Shown piece after piece: positions 16,834 to 25,274 of a stretch of DNA of 64,000 bases. Under the pieces are notes generated by a model. That model saw only the letters and a list, made by a program, of their open reading frames with translations, was not told where the DNA came from and made no database searches. Source of the stretch: Lysinibacillus cavernae (GTDB lineage: Bacteria; Bacillota; Bacilli; Bacillales_A; Planococcaceae). The translations under genes were made by a program, and so were the position numbers. Each line of letters opens with the position of its first letter. Positions within the stretch are counted from its first letter, which is position 1. Where the stretch lies: positions 17,729-81,728 of the forward strand of contig NZ_WMEF01000016.1 in NCBI RefSeq assembly GCF_009724685.1, in the 5' to 3' direction.

Positions 16834-18045
16834 TTATTTAGAGAGCTCAACAACCGTATCATAAAAAATAGTAGTTGCTACAACAATATCCTCATCTGCA
16901 CTATATTCTAATGGATTATGGCTGATGCCGTCCTTTGAGCGAACGAACAGCATCCCAATAGGTGCAATTTCAGCGATATTCATTGCATCATGACCAGCAC
17001 CACTAATAAGAGAATAAGGACGTATACCTTGTTTTTCAATACTTGTAGCTAATTGCTGTTGTAACAGGGCATCAGTTTTTGCAGGTTTAATGCGCTGTAA
17101 CATTTTTGAAACCAGCGTGACATGTCTTCGTTCAGCAATCTCTTGCAGTTGCTGTAAAATCGTAGCTTCTAATGCACTTACTTTATTTTCGTCAATATCT
17201 CGAAGATCAATAGAGAATGTGACCTTGCCTGGAATAACGTTTGTGCCATTAGGAGATACCGTCAACTTGCCAACAGTTGCAACGGAATCAGTTGTGTCAT
17301 TTAATAGTCGTTCAATAGCTAAAATCATTTCGCTTGCTGCGGTTAGAGCATCCTGACGAATGGGCATAGGTGTCGCACCAGCGTGTTCGCTGACACCTGT
17401 TACGGTTATCTCTAGCCATAAAGGGGCTGCTATGCCTGTTACTACTCCGACTGGTAGGCCTTCATTTTCTAATACTTTTCCTTGCTCGATATGCATTTCT
17501 AAATAAGCTTTTATGTCATCACGTTGTGCCTTTACTAAAGGATAAGGGGACAATTGGAATTCCTTCATAGCTTCTTCAATGGAAATGCCAGCTTCATCCG
17601 TGTGTTGTAATTGTTCCTCTGTTAATAGACCAGCCATTGCACTACTACCAAGAAGCCCGAAGCCAAACCTCGTTCCTTCTTCATCCTTAAAAGCGACAAC
17701 TTGAATTTTTTTAGTGGGTAGCAAACGTTGCTCATGCATGGTATTCACCACTTCAATTGCTGCTAGCACACCTAATGCACCATCATATTTACCGCCTTCT
17801 GGTACTGTATCGATGTGAGATCCAAGCATAATGGTTTCCTTACCTTCCCCATAAGTACCAATAAGATTTCCAACGGCATCGACCGTTACGCTCATACCTG
17901 CTTGCTCCATATAAGTTGTCACTAATTCAATGGCCCGCTTTTCTTCTAGTGTGAAGGAGAAGCGATTAATACCACCTGTTGCTTCATTGCGGCCAATTTG
18001 GCTCAGGTCTTGAAGATGTTGTAAGAGTCTACCTCCATTAATCAT
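16834..18045 (-). CDS. M20 family amidohydrolase (N-carbamoyl-L-amino acid / allantoate type)
   Basis: A 403-residue zinc hydrolase of the HyuC/AmaB/allantoate amidohydrolase group. Metal ligands are visible in GSHIDTVPEGGKYDG (His, Asp), FKDEEGTRFG (Glu), LEMHIEQG (His) and SGAGHDAM (His). Substrate-binding residues are in the lid (SEHAGATPMPIRQDA). It would cleave an N-carbamoyl amino acid or allantoate with release of ammonia and CO2. It starts 5 bases after the stop of an ATC-hydrolase-like gene. That pairing suggests the two-step route from L-2-amino-thiazoline-4-carboxylate through N-carbamoyl-L-cysteine to L-cysteine. The substrate is an inference from this context. Confidence 0.85.
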   Translation of the reverse strand: MINGGRLLQHLQDLSQIGRNEATGGINRFSFTLEEKRAIELVTTYMEQAGMSVTVDAVGNLIGTYGEGKETIMLGSHIDTVPEGGKYDGALGVLAAIEVVNTMHEQRLLPTKKIQVVAFKDEEGTRFGFGLLGSSAMAGLLTEEQLQHTDEAGISIEEAMKEFQLSPYPLVKAQRDDIKAYLEMHIEQGKVLENEGLPVGVVTGIAAPLWLEITVTGVSEHAGATPMPIRQDALTAASEMILAIERLLNDTTDSVATVGKLTVSPNGTNVIPGKVTFSIDLRDIDENKVSALEATILQQLQEIAERRHVTLVSKMLQRIKPAKTDALLQQQLATSIEKQGIRPYSLISGAGHDAMNIAEIAPIGMLFVRSKDGISHNPLEYSADEDIVVATTIFYDTVVELSK

Positions 18046-18050
18046 GACAA

Positions 18051-18746
18051 TCACTCTTTCATTTGAAATTGGAAGTGGCACTGTCCTTCACGCAAGACAA
18101 ACTGATCATGTACCACCTCTAAATTTTTATTGTACCCTTTGGCAATAGAGGGGTCGATTACTTTGCAATATAAAATGCCGTATTTCCCCATATCATCATC
18201 TGCCCATTGTTGACCTAGAGGACAATGGCTAAACATTTGTTCAACCTCATTTTCTTTATAGATCGTTTCAATTTCAAATAAATCACTACGTCCCATATCA
18301 TAGTTCGTTAAATAGTTATCCACTGAATTTTCCAAACCATTTGTGCGTGCGCGTTGAGCAATACCTTGACCGCGTTTATGGCCAAAACGTTCTACTGCAC
18401 GCATGATGACTTGTTCACCAGCTTCTCCATACTCATCTACAACTGGTTTGGCGATTTGTGCAAACATTTTCGAGAAACGAGCAAATGTTGTTAAATCAGC
18501 AAATTTCTCTTCGCCTCCAACGATTTGAGGTAAATATTCAAAGAATGTATGATTTTCGCCTTCTGCTGTTGCTTTTTTCGCCATTGCTTCAGCATCCTTT
18601 AAACCAAATTTCTCCAAACCTTTTTGTACTAAATCACGACCATGCTCCCCGTATTGCTCTGTAATGGAGAGATGTAATTCCGTAAACATTTTTGCGGTAA
18701 TTATGTCCATAGATAAAGCCTTCATCATTAATTGTTCCTCTGCCAT
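18051..18746 (-). CDS. L-2-amino-thiazoline-4-carboxylic acid hydrolase-like protein
   Basis: A 231-residue protein resembling the ATC hydrolase family, which opens the thiazoline ring to N-carbamoyl-L-cysteine. It contains two related helical units: EQYGEHGRDLVQKGLEKFG (about residues 26-44) and DEYGEAGEQVIMRAVERFG (about 103-121). The C-terminal half carries HCPLGQQWADDDMGKYGILYC with conserved cysteines and acidic residues. The ATG follows GAGGGGGC. It heads an operon with the M20 amidohydrolase and is divergent from a LysR regulator. The family call is good; activity on ATC itself is inferred. Confidence 0.75.
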   Translation of the reverse strand: MAEEQLMMKALSMDIITAKMFTELHLSITEQYGEHGRDLVQKGLEKFGLKDAEAMAKKATAEGENHTFFEYLPQIVGGEEKFADLTTFARFSKMFAQIAKPVVDEYGEAGEQVIMRAVERFGHKRGQGIAQRARTNGLENSVDNYLTNYDMGRSDLFEIETIYKENEVEQMFSHCPLGQQWADDDMGKYGILYCKVIDPSIAKGYNKNLEVVHDQFVLREGQCHFQFQMKE

Positions 18747-18832
18747 TTTATGAGCCCCCTCATTACAAATCATATTGATTTACTTGGATTTTATTTTTAT
18801 TATAGAGGTGGCTACTAAATTAAATCAAATGA

Positions 18833-18852
18833 ATATTTGCATAATCGAATAT
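18833..18852. promoter_or_regulatory. LysR-type operator candidate
   Basis: ATATT and AATAT, separated by 10 bases, form an interrupted dyad (T-N11-A type) in the 137-base gap between the divergent LysR gene and the hydrolase operon. Confidence 0.45.
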
Positions 18853-18883
18853 GAAAAAAAATCATATAAGGGGATAGATTAAC

Positions 18884-19765
18884 ATGGCAACATTAGCGCA
18901 ATATATTGCCTTCCATACGCTCATTGATACAGGCAATTTTACTGAAACGGGTTTAAAGCTAAATCTCACACAGTCTTCAATCAGTCATACCATTAGTAAT
19001 CTAGAGGCAGAGTTAGGGCTTTCTCTAATTATTCGAAACCGCAACAATATTGTTTTGACGAGTGAAGGGAGAATTGTTTATGAGCATATCTCAAAAATTT
19101 TGCAACAGCAGCAGCAGTTGGAAACTTCTGTAGCAAATTTAAAAAATCTCATTGGTGGTACATTATCCGTAGGCATTTTACCAAGTGTTTCACTGGTTTT
19201 ACTGCCGAAGGTCTTAGCGTATTTTGAACAGCACCATCCAGATCTACAAATTCGTTTGATGGAGGGGGATTATGATCAAATAGAGGATTGGCTACATAAT
19301 GGCATAGTAGATATCGGTTTTTTAGTACAGCCAAATTCTAAAAATCTTGTATTTGATGCCATTTTTGATGATGAGCTTGTCTGCATTATGGCGAAGGAGC
19401 ATCCATTGGCGAATGAAGATAGACTTTATCTAGAGCAATTACAGGATGAACGCTGGATTATGCCTAAACGAACGATTGATCGCGATGTATCAAGGATTTT
19501 GGCCAAACATAAAATCCATCCTAATGTGGTATATGAATTATCAGTTGATCAGGTCATTTTAACAATGGTCAATGAAAATTTAGGCATTTCCATTGTCCCG
19601 AATTCTCTTTTACTACATGCACCAAGAAACCTGATTAGAAAAAAATTTTATCAAGCATATATTAGACAGGTTGGAATTGCACACAAACACAGTATTCATC
19701 TTTCTCCAGGGGCTTTAAAGTTTGTAGAAATATCGAAATACTTTGCATCCTTTTTACAAAATTAG
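18884..19765 (+). CDS. LysR family regulator
   Basis: A 293-residue LysR protein. The helix-turn-helix covers residues 1-62 (FHTLIDTGNFTETGLKLNLT, QSSISHTISNLEAELGLSLI). The effector-binding domain runs from about residue 90 (GGTLSVGILPSVSLVLLPKVL). It is divergent from the ATC hydrolase/amidohydrolase operon and 86 bases upstream of a sodium symporter. It is the likely activator of both, possibly responding to the imported compound. Confidence 0.88.
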   Translation: MATLAQYIAFHTLIDTGNFTETGLKLNLTQSSISHTISNLEAELGLSLIIRNRNNIVLTSEGRIVYEHISKILQQQQQLETSVANLKNLIGGTLSVGILPSVSLVLLPKVLAYFEQHHPDLQIRLMEGDYDQIEDWLHNGIVDIGFLVQPNSKNLVFDAIFDDELVCIMAKEHPLANEDRLYLEQLQDERWIMPKRTIDRDVSRILAKHKIHPNVVYELSVDQVILTMVNENLGISIVPNSLLLHAPRNLIRKKFYQAYIRQVGIAHKHSIHLSPGALKFVEISKYFASFLQN

Positions 19766-19851
19766 ATATTGACAATTAAAATAACCCGAACTATTATCTG
19801 ATAAAACCAATTGGTATTGTTTATATTAATCGGATGGAGGATTTTTGGGTT

Positions 19852-21285
19852 ATGCATATGATAGTTTACGTTGAAATTTTGATCTATTTACTCGCAATGC
19901 TTGCCGTCGGTATTTACTTCAGCAAAAAAGATTTATCACATAACGATTATTTTCTAGGGGGAAATAAGCTACCAGGGTGGGCATTAGCTTTTTCTGAGCG
20001 CGCAACTGGTGAATCGGCCTATATGTTTTTAGGGGCAATTGGCTTTATTTACGTGGCAGGACTCTCTGGTATTTGGGTTTTATCAGGTATGCTTTTAGGG
20101 GTTGTTGCTTCGTGGTTATTTTTATCAAAACGCTTTATGACAGAACAACAAAAATATAAGGTGAATAGCCTAACAGACTATATTGCTATTAAATTTCCTA
20201 AACATGCAGATATTATTCGTTGGCTAGCTTCGGCGGTCATGGTGTTATTTTTTGTCTGTTATTTAGCTGCTCAATTTTCTGGAATGGGCAAAACCATTTA
20301 TTCATTTTCTGGGCTTACTATTACTTGGGGAACAATTATTATTGGAGCAATAATAATTGCCTACTCATGTATGGGTGGATTTATGTCTGTTGTTTGGACG
20401 GATACAATTCAAAGTTTTTTAATGTTAATCTCATTCATCATCGTACCAATTGCCGCTTATATGGAAATTCAACAGCAAGGCTTAAGTATTTCAACAGAGC
20501 TTGCAAATATGGGCAATGGTGCTGATAGCTGGGTTGGTGGCTTAAATGGACTTGCTTTAGGAGCTATGTTATTTACTAATTTGTCATGGTTCTTTGGTTG
20601 GCTTGGTGGTCAACCTCAATTAAGTTCTCGCTTCATGGCCATCACGACAGAGAAAGAGCGAATTACAGGTCGTAATATGGCGATCATTTGGACGTTAATT
20701 GTATATGTGGGTGCCTTTTTATCTGCTATTTTTGCGTCTACTTTGTATAAACAGGGCTCCATAGAGGACCCAGAGATGATTTTACCTCATATGGTATTTG
20801 AAATCTTACCTCCATGGGTTGCGGGGATTATTGTGGCAGGTATTTTAGCGGCCATTATGTCAACGGCTTCATCACAATTATTAGTAATTACAACGTCTAT
20901 CAGTGAGGATATTATTCACAAAACATTACGTTGGAATATTTCTAGTAAAAAATTAGTTCATCTTTCTCGTCTAGTTGCTGTTATCAGTGGGATTGTAGGT
21001 ATCATTATTTCACTAAAATCAGGTTCAGTAATTTATAGCTTAGTGTCCTTTGCATGGGCAGGAATTGGTAATACATTTTCGGTTGTGATCCTCTTAATCT
21101 TTTTCTGGAAACGTGTTTCAGGCATTGGCGTTATTGCCACGATTATTGTAGGTTTTATTAGTGCCATTGCATGGTCACTATCACCTATGGAGGCGATTGT
21201 CTCAGCCAAAGCCGCTACATTCTTCATTTGTTTAATTGTAGGGGTTGTAGTGTCTTTATTATGTCCTGATAAAGAGGAAGAATAG
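19852..21285 (+). CDS. Sodium:solute symporter (SSS/PutP family)
   Basis: A 477-residue carrier with about 12-13 membrane segments. Family motifs include DYFLGGNKLPGWALAFSERATGESAYMFLGAIG near the N-terminus (PutP-like), GGFMSVVWTDTIQ in the middle and STASSQLLVITTSISEDI (the sodium-site region) near residue 340. It imports an organic solute such as an amino acid with sodium. The start at ATG 19852 follows GGAGG; the ATG at 19834 lies before that site and is rejected. Codirectional with LysR and near the hydrolase operon, it may bring in the substrate of those enzymes. Confidence 0.85.
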   Translation: MHMIVYVEILIYLLAMLAVGIYFSKKDLSHNDYFLGGNKLPGWALAFSERATGESAYMFLGAIGFIYVAGLSGIWVLSGMLLGVVASWLFLSKRFMTEQQKYKVNSLTDYIAIKFPKHADIIRWLASAVMVLFFVCYLAAQFSGMGKTIYSFSGLTITWGTIIIGAIIIAYSCMGGFMSVVWTDTIQSFLMLISFIIVPIAAYMEIQQQGLSISTELANMGNGADSWVGGLNGLALGAMLFTNLSWFFGWLGGQPQLSSRFMAITTEKERITGRNMAIIWTLIVYVGAFLSAIFASTLYKQGSIEDPEMILPHMVFEILPPWVAGIIVAGILAAIMSTASSQLLVITTSISEDIIHKTLRWNISSKKLVHLSRLVAVISGIVGIIISLKSGSVIYSLVSFAWAGIGNTFSVVILLIFFWKRVSGIGVIATIIVGFISAIAWSLSPMEAIVSAKAATFFICLIVGVVVSLLCPDKEEE

Positions 21286-21336
21286 ACTAGAATGTAGGAT
21301 GTTAAAAGTATTTCAGAGTAATAATATACGATAAAT

Positions 21337-21377
21337 GAAACTCCTGTTTTGATGAAATTTCTCAAAATAGGAGTTTT
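21337..21377 (+). terminator. Intrinsic terminator
   Basis: GAAACTCCT plus TTTTGA pair with TCAAAA plus AGGAGTTTTC, followed by TTTTT. Confidence 0.82.
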
Positions 21378-21506
21378 CTTTTTATGCTTATGACACTATT
21401 GAAATATGATAGGAAGAAGAGCAACCACTATAACGGGAAATTACATAATGTGTGGACCTTTTAGGTTGGCAGATGTTATGCAAAAATGAAGCAAGGGGGT
21501 TAGGAA

Positions 21507-22961
21507 GTGTTTAATGATTTTAAGCTTTTGGATGAGCGTCCGGTTTATGTGCAATTGAAGGATTATGTTCAAGACATGATTATCAAAGGACATCTATTAG
21601 AGCATCAAAAGCTTCCATCTACCCGTGAACTTAGTAAGTTATTAGCGGTCAGCAGAAATACAGTGCTGAACGCATATGCAGAATTAGAGCAGGATGGCAT
21701 CATCTATGCAGTGAAAGGAAAAGGAAACTTTGTCGGGAAGGTCACGACATTGAAAACATCGTCTGTAGAAATTGACTGGAAGAAAAGGCTGAATGAAGCG
21801 ACGTTGCTAGCAGATGAAATTGATTTAATACGGCAAGATATACACTGGCAAAAAGGTATGATTTCTTTTATTAGTATTGCCCCAGAAGAAAAGCTTTTTG
21901 ATGTTGAAAACTTCAAAAGGGCGTTTCTCACAAGAATGTCCATTGAAGGAGACATTGTCTTGAATTACGGTTATGCAAAGGGCTACAAGCCTTTTATTGA
22001 CTATCTTCTTGGCTATATGGAAATGAAAGGTGTAGACATTTCTAATAAAGATATTTTGATTACCAACGGCTTTACAGAGGGACTAGATATTTTATTATCT
22101 TCCATAGCCAAAAAATCAGGGCGCGTGCTATGCGAAAACCCTACACATCATGCGGCTTTGAAGCTTTTTCGTTTGCATGGGCTAGATATACATGGCATCG
22201 ACATGATGGATGATGGCATCGATGTAGGTCAAGTAGAGAGAAGCTTAGCTGAAATGGATTATGATTTTGCTTATCTTATCCCTTCCTATCATAATCCAAC
22301 GGGTATTGTCACCTCCTCTGAAAAAAGGAATGCTATTTTTCAACTGTTATCAAAACACCAAATTCCCATTGTGGAGGACGGTTTTAATGAGGAATTAAGG
22401 TACTCAAGCTCTCATTTAGCCCCACTGATAGCTTTTAGCGGATCAGGTAATAACGTTGTGTATATTGGCAGCTTTTCTAAAATCCTTTTTCCTGGTTTAC
22501 GTGTTGGTTGGATTTTAGCAGATAAAGAATTAATTGATTGTTTAGAAAGCATGAAAAGAGCTCGAACAATTCATACGTCTACACTAGATCAGGCAGTTTT
22601 ATATCAATACTTACAGGATGGCTATTTTGAAAAATATTTGAAGAAGGCAAGATCTGTTTATAAAAAAAAATATGAGCTTGCTCGCCAAGCTTGTCTCCAA
22701 TACATTCCCTCTTGCAGAGTGACAGGAGATGGGGGTCTTCATCTCTTTATAGAGCTAAGAGAAAGCATGGATGCACGTATGTTGTTGGAAAAATGCTATG
22801 ACAAAGGCGTAGTGTTTTATCCAGGCGATGTGTTTTTTACAAATGGACTAGGCAGCAATACATTTCGATTAGGTTTCTCTCGGTTATCAGACGAGGATAT
22901 TGTCCGTGGTATTCAAATAATCGGTGATACATTGAAAAATGACATGAGGGGTTGGAAATAA
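21507..22961 (+). CDS. ddlR: MocR/GabR-type PLP-dependent regulator, DdlR-like
   Basis: A 484-residue fusion of a GntR winged helix (residues 10-78: PVYVQLKDYVQDMIIKGHLL, SRNTVLNAYAELEQDGIIY) with a fold-type I aminotransferase domain (about 110-480). The pyridoxal phosphate lysine is in YIGSFSKILFPGLRVGW. Such MocR regulators use the PLP-bound domain to sense amino compounds. The next gene, ddl, starts inside its stop codon (TAATG), matching DdlR, the D-alanine-sensing MocR regulator of ddl described in Brevibacillus brevis. It starts with GTG after AGGGGGT. The effector is inferred to be D-alanine or D-Ala-D-Ala. Confidence 0.85.
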   Translation: MFNDFKLLDERPVYVQLKDYVQDMIIKGHLLEHQKLPSTRELSKLLAVSRNTVLNAYAELEQDGIIYAVKGKGNFVGKVTTLKTSSVEIDWKKRLNEATLLADEIDLIRQDIHWQKGMISFISIAPEEKLFDVENFKRAFLTRMSIEGDIVLNYGYAKGYKPFIDYLLGYMEMKGVDISNKDILITNGFTEGLDILLSSIAKKSGRVLCENPTHHAALKLFRLHGLDIHGIDMMDDGIDVGQVERSLAEMDYDFAYLIPSYHNPTGIVTSSEKRNAIFQLLSKHQIPIVEDGFNEELRYSSSHLAPLIAFSGSGNNVVYIGSFSKILFPGLRVGWILADKELIDCLESMKRARTIHTSTLDQAVLYQYLQDGYFEKYLKKARSVYKKKYELARQACLQYIPSCRVTGDGGLHLFIELRESMDARMLLEKCYDKGVVFYPGDVFFTNGLGSNTFRLGFSRLSDEDIVRGIQIIGDTLKNDMRGWK

Positions 22962-23869
22962 TGAAGGTTGGCGTAATTATGGGTGGCACTTCCTCTGAAA
23001 AGCAGGTTTCAATCATGACAGGCGAGGAAATGGTTGCTCAATTAGATAAGAAAAAGTATGAGGTTGTTGCCATTACGTTGGATGACAACAAAGAGGTTAT
23101 TGACAAGGTACAGGATATTGATGTGGCTTTGTTAGCACTTCATGGTAAGTTTGGAGAGGATGGTACGATTCAGGGTGTACTAGAAACGTTAGATATCCCT
23201 TATACAGGAAGTGGTCTTCTAGCAAGTAGTTTGTGCATGGACAAAAATATGGCTAAAAAAGTACTTCGATATGAAGGTGTGGCAACACCAGATTGGTTCC
23301 ATCTCGTAAAGGGGGAGGAGCTTCCTTTACCTGTTATAGAACGTATGGGTTATCCACTTGTTGTCAAACCGAATGCTGGTGGCTCTAGCGTAGGTGTCCA
23401 GATTGTACATAATCGGAACGCCTTATTAGCGGCTGTTACGGAGGTATTCAAATGGGATAACGAAATCATTATCGAGCAATATATGATTGGTGACGAAATT
23501 ACATGCCCAATACTAAATGAGGAGTTATTACCAGTCCTTTCAATCAAACATACGGCAGTATTTTTTGACTATAAGGCGAAATATGATGATGCTTCCACGA
23601 TAGAGGAGCCTGTGGAACTCCCACCTGCTATTCATGACCGTGTGACAAAAGCAGCAATGATTAGCTACAAGGCATTAAAATGCAGTGTCTATGCTAGAGT
23701 TGATATGATGATTAAGGATGGCGTTCCTTATGTGTTAGAGGTTAATACACTGCCTGGCATGACTCAAAATAGCTTGCTGCCGAAAAGTGCACTTGCTGCT
23801 GGAATCAGTTATTCAGAACTATTGGATCGCATTATTGAAACCTCCTTACAGGTTAAGAGGAATGGATAA
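22961..23869 (+). CDS. ddl: D-alanine--D-alanine ligase
   Basis: A 302-residue ATP-grasp enzyme that joins two D-alanines for peptidoglycan. It shows the N-terminal VGVIMGGTSSEKQVSIMTG, then LALHGKFGEDGTIQGVLE, the ATP-grasp loop KPNAGGSSVGVQIV, and the C-terminal YVLEVNTLPGMTQNSLLPKSA. The Tyr-type loop residue (FFDYKAKYDD) fits a D-Ala-D-Ala rather than D-Ala-D-Lac enzyme. The ATG overlaps the ddlR stop by one base and follows GAGGGG. It lies next to a dedicated regulator rather than murF, which suggests a regulated or second copy. Confidence 0.93.
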   Translation: MKVGVIMGGTSSEKQVSIMTGEEMVAQLDKKKYEVVAITLDDNKEVIDKVQDIDVALLALHGKFGEDGTIQGVLETLDIPYTGSGLLASSLCMDKNMAKKVLRYEGVATPDWFHLVKGEELPLPVIERMGYPLVVKPNAGGSSVGVQIVHNRNALLAAVTEVFKWDNEIIIEQYMIGDEITCPILNEELLPVLSIKHTAVFFDYKAKYDDASTIEEPVELPPAIHDRVTKAAMISYKALKCSVYARVDMMIKDGVPYVLEVNTLPGMTQNSLLPKSALAAGISYSELLDRIIETSLQVKRNG

Positions 23870-23876
23870 ATAGAAA

Positions 23877-23913
23877 AAACCACCTTTTGTTGGCAACAAC
23901 AAAAGGCGGTTTT
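23877..23913. terminator. Bidirectional terminator
   Basis: CCTTTTGTTG pairs with CAACAAAAGG, extended by ACC/GGT with one mismatch, and flanked by A and T runs. It sits between convergent ddl and the YitT-family gene. Confidence 0.85.
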
Positions 23914-23919
23914 GATGTC

Positions 23920-24765
23920 TTAAGATTTCGCTAGTTCAATAAAACCTTCACCAAAGACGTCCCTTACATCATGAATGGCAATAAAGGCGTCCTTATCGAT
24001 TTCTTTGACAATTTTTTTGAGCTTTACAACTTCTTGCTTACTAATAACAATATACAGAATTTCCTTTTGTTCCTTTGTATAATAGCCATGACCAGAAAGT
24101 ACAGTAACTCCACGGTTCATATAAGCAGTCACCTGTCCAGCAATGTCACCTGGTTTTTTAGAGATGATTGTAACAGCCTTTTTAGGGTTAACTCCTTCAA
24201 TGACAAACTCCATCACCTTTGTACCAACATATAGCATGACAATCGTTAACATTAATGCCTCTGCACCAATAATAAAATAAGATGAAAAAGCAACAATTAA
24301 ATCGAAGAATAATAGTCCATAGCTAATACTCCAACCAAGATATTTGTTGGTAATTCTAGCTAAAATTGTAGATCCTGCTGTTGTGCCACCGACTCTTATA
24401 ATTAAGCCAATACCAACACCAGCAAATACTCCACCAAAGATTGTATTAACGATAATTTCATCTGAGGAAATAGACCAAGATTCTGTTAAATGTAAGAATA
24501 ACGAATGGAAAGAGACCGCGATGATTGTATAAATTGTTGTTTGTCTATTTAGAAATTTATAACCAACTATTAGTAAAGCTGCATTCATGGCAAAGCTGAC
24601 AATACTCGGAGACCATCCAAAAAGATAATAGGCAATAATCGTTAAGCCAGTTACGCCACCTTCACCCAAATCATTCGGAATGACAAATAAGTTAACTGCC
24701 AGGGCAAAAAGCAATGAGCCAAGCATAATCATAAAAATATCGATAACGTATTTTTTCATCCACAT
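23920..24765 (-). CDS. YitT family membrane protein
   Basis: A 281-residue protein with five to six membrane segments in residues 5-190 (YitT domain: FVIPNDLGEGGVTGLTIIAYY, GGVFAGVGIGLIIRVGGTTAGS) and a soluble C-terminal DUF2179 domain (about 195-275: KKAVTIISKKPGDIAGQVTA, REQ-type strand pairs, DVFGEGF). YitT proteins are common in Bacillota; the transported substrate is not established. The start follows GGTGGTG. It is divergent from the ABC-F leader. Confidence 0.88.
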   Translation of the reverse strand: MWMKKYVIDIFMIMLGSLLFALAVNLFVIPNDLGEGGVTGLTIIAYYLFGWSPSIVSFAMNAALLIVGYKFLNRQTTIYTIIAVSFHSLFLHLTESWSISSDEIIVNTIFGGVFAGVGIGLIIRVGGTTAGSTILARITNKYLGWSISYGLLFFDLIVAFSSYFIIGAEALMLTIVMLYVGTKVMEFVIEGVNPKKAVTIISKKPGDIAGQVTAYMNRGVTVLSGHGYYTKEQKEILYIVISKQEVVKLKKIVKEIDKDAFIAIHDVRDVFGEGFIELAKS

Positions 24766-24902
24766 AACACCACCAAATCAAATTTTATTTTTTCTTAAAT
24801 TCCATACTATATCAGGTTTTCTCCAAATGATATACTTTTTGACAAGTTCATTTATGATATATCGACAATAATTAGTGTGCCTATAGAGAAAATTTTTGAA
24901 AC

Positions 24903-24930
24903 TTGACATATGATAGATAAATTTTATAAT
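24903..24930 (+). promoter_or_regulatory. Sigma-A promoter of the ABC-F operon
   Basis: A consensus TTGACA (24903-24908) and a perfect TATAAT (24925-24930) are separated by 16 bases. Transcription would start near 24937 and make a leader of about 350 nucleotides before the ABC-F gene. Confidence 0.85.
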
Positions 24931-24962
24931 AGTCGTAATACTTCAAGGAGGATTGTTAAAAA

Positions 24963-25007
24963 ATGACACATGCTATGAGACTACGTTTCCAAGTTTTGAG
25001 CCAGTAA
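24963..25007 (+). CDS. Leader peptide 1, MRLR type (ErmD-leader-like)
   Basis: A 14-codon ORF, MTHAMRLRFQVLSQ, follows a strong AAGGAGGA ribosome binding site 10 bases upstream. As I recall it, the ErmD leader is MTHSMRLRFPTLNQ, so 9 of 14 positions agree. The shared MRLR includes the Arg-X-Arg motif that stalls ribosomes carrying a macrolide. It lies 280 bases upstream of an ABC-F resistance gene and before an internal terminator. A role in macrolide sensing is strongly suggested but inferred. Confidence 0.8.
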   Translation: MTHAMRLRFQVLSQ

Positions 25008-25138
25008 CTGAATAGGGTCAAAAACTCTGTTTGTGAAACCAGAGTAAACGGGATAGTCTGTCCTTTTTTAATCATCTTCATGGGCTTTTGCCTTCTTTTT
25101 GGTGAGGATACTACTAATAATATCTCTTTTACTTTTAT

Positions 25139-25163
25139 CACAGGCAAATTGCCTGTGTTTTTT
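25139..25163 (+). terminator. Internal terminator in ABC-F leader
   Basis: CACAGGC pairs with GCCTGTG around AAATT and is followed by six Ts. It lies between leader peptide 1 and leader peptide 2. TTTGCCT at 25087-25093 is complementary to AGGCAAA at 25142-25148 and could act as antiterminator. Confidence 0.85.
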
Positions 25164-25186
25164 ATTGTATGTAGGGAGGAAAGTTA

Positions 25187-25210
25187 ATGTATAGTCTCTT
25201 ATTCTTTTAA
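25187..25210 (+). CDS. Leader peptide 2 (MYSLLFF), MsrD-leader-like
   Basis: A 7-codon ORF, MYSLLFF, follows AGGGAGGAAAG. Its size and hydrophobic Met-Tyr start resemble the MsrD leader (MYLIFM, from memory), which stalls ribosomes in the presence of erythromycin. Its stop codon touches the first arm of the hairpin cascade before the ABC-F ribosome binding site, which is the geometry of translational attenuation. Confidence 0.65.
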   Translation: MYSLLFF

Positions 25211-25274
25211 TACGAGCTTTAAATAGAAGCTCGTATCGATACCATAGCTATTGATACGAAATGATTAAATTTCG
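25210..25274 (+). promoter_or_regulatory. Translational attenuator: three overlapping hairpins
   Basis: Helix 1 pairs 25210-25219 with 25227-25236 (10 bp). Helix 2 pairs 25232-25241 with 25249-25258 (10 bp, one G-U). Helix 3 pairs 25257-25262 with 25269-25274, and its last base is the first G of the ABC-F ribosome binding site. Helices 1 and 2 share 25232-25236, and helices 2 and 3 share 25257-25258, so neighbours exclude each other. A ribosome stalled on leader peptide 2 would break helix 1, allow helix 2, block helix 3 and free the ribosome binding site. Confidence 0.75.
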
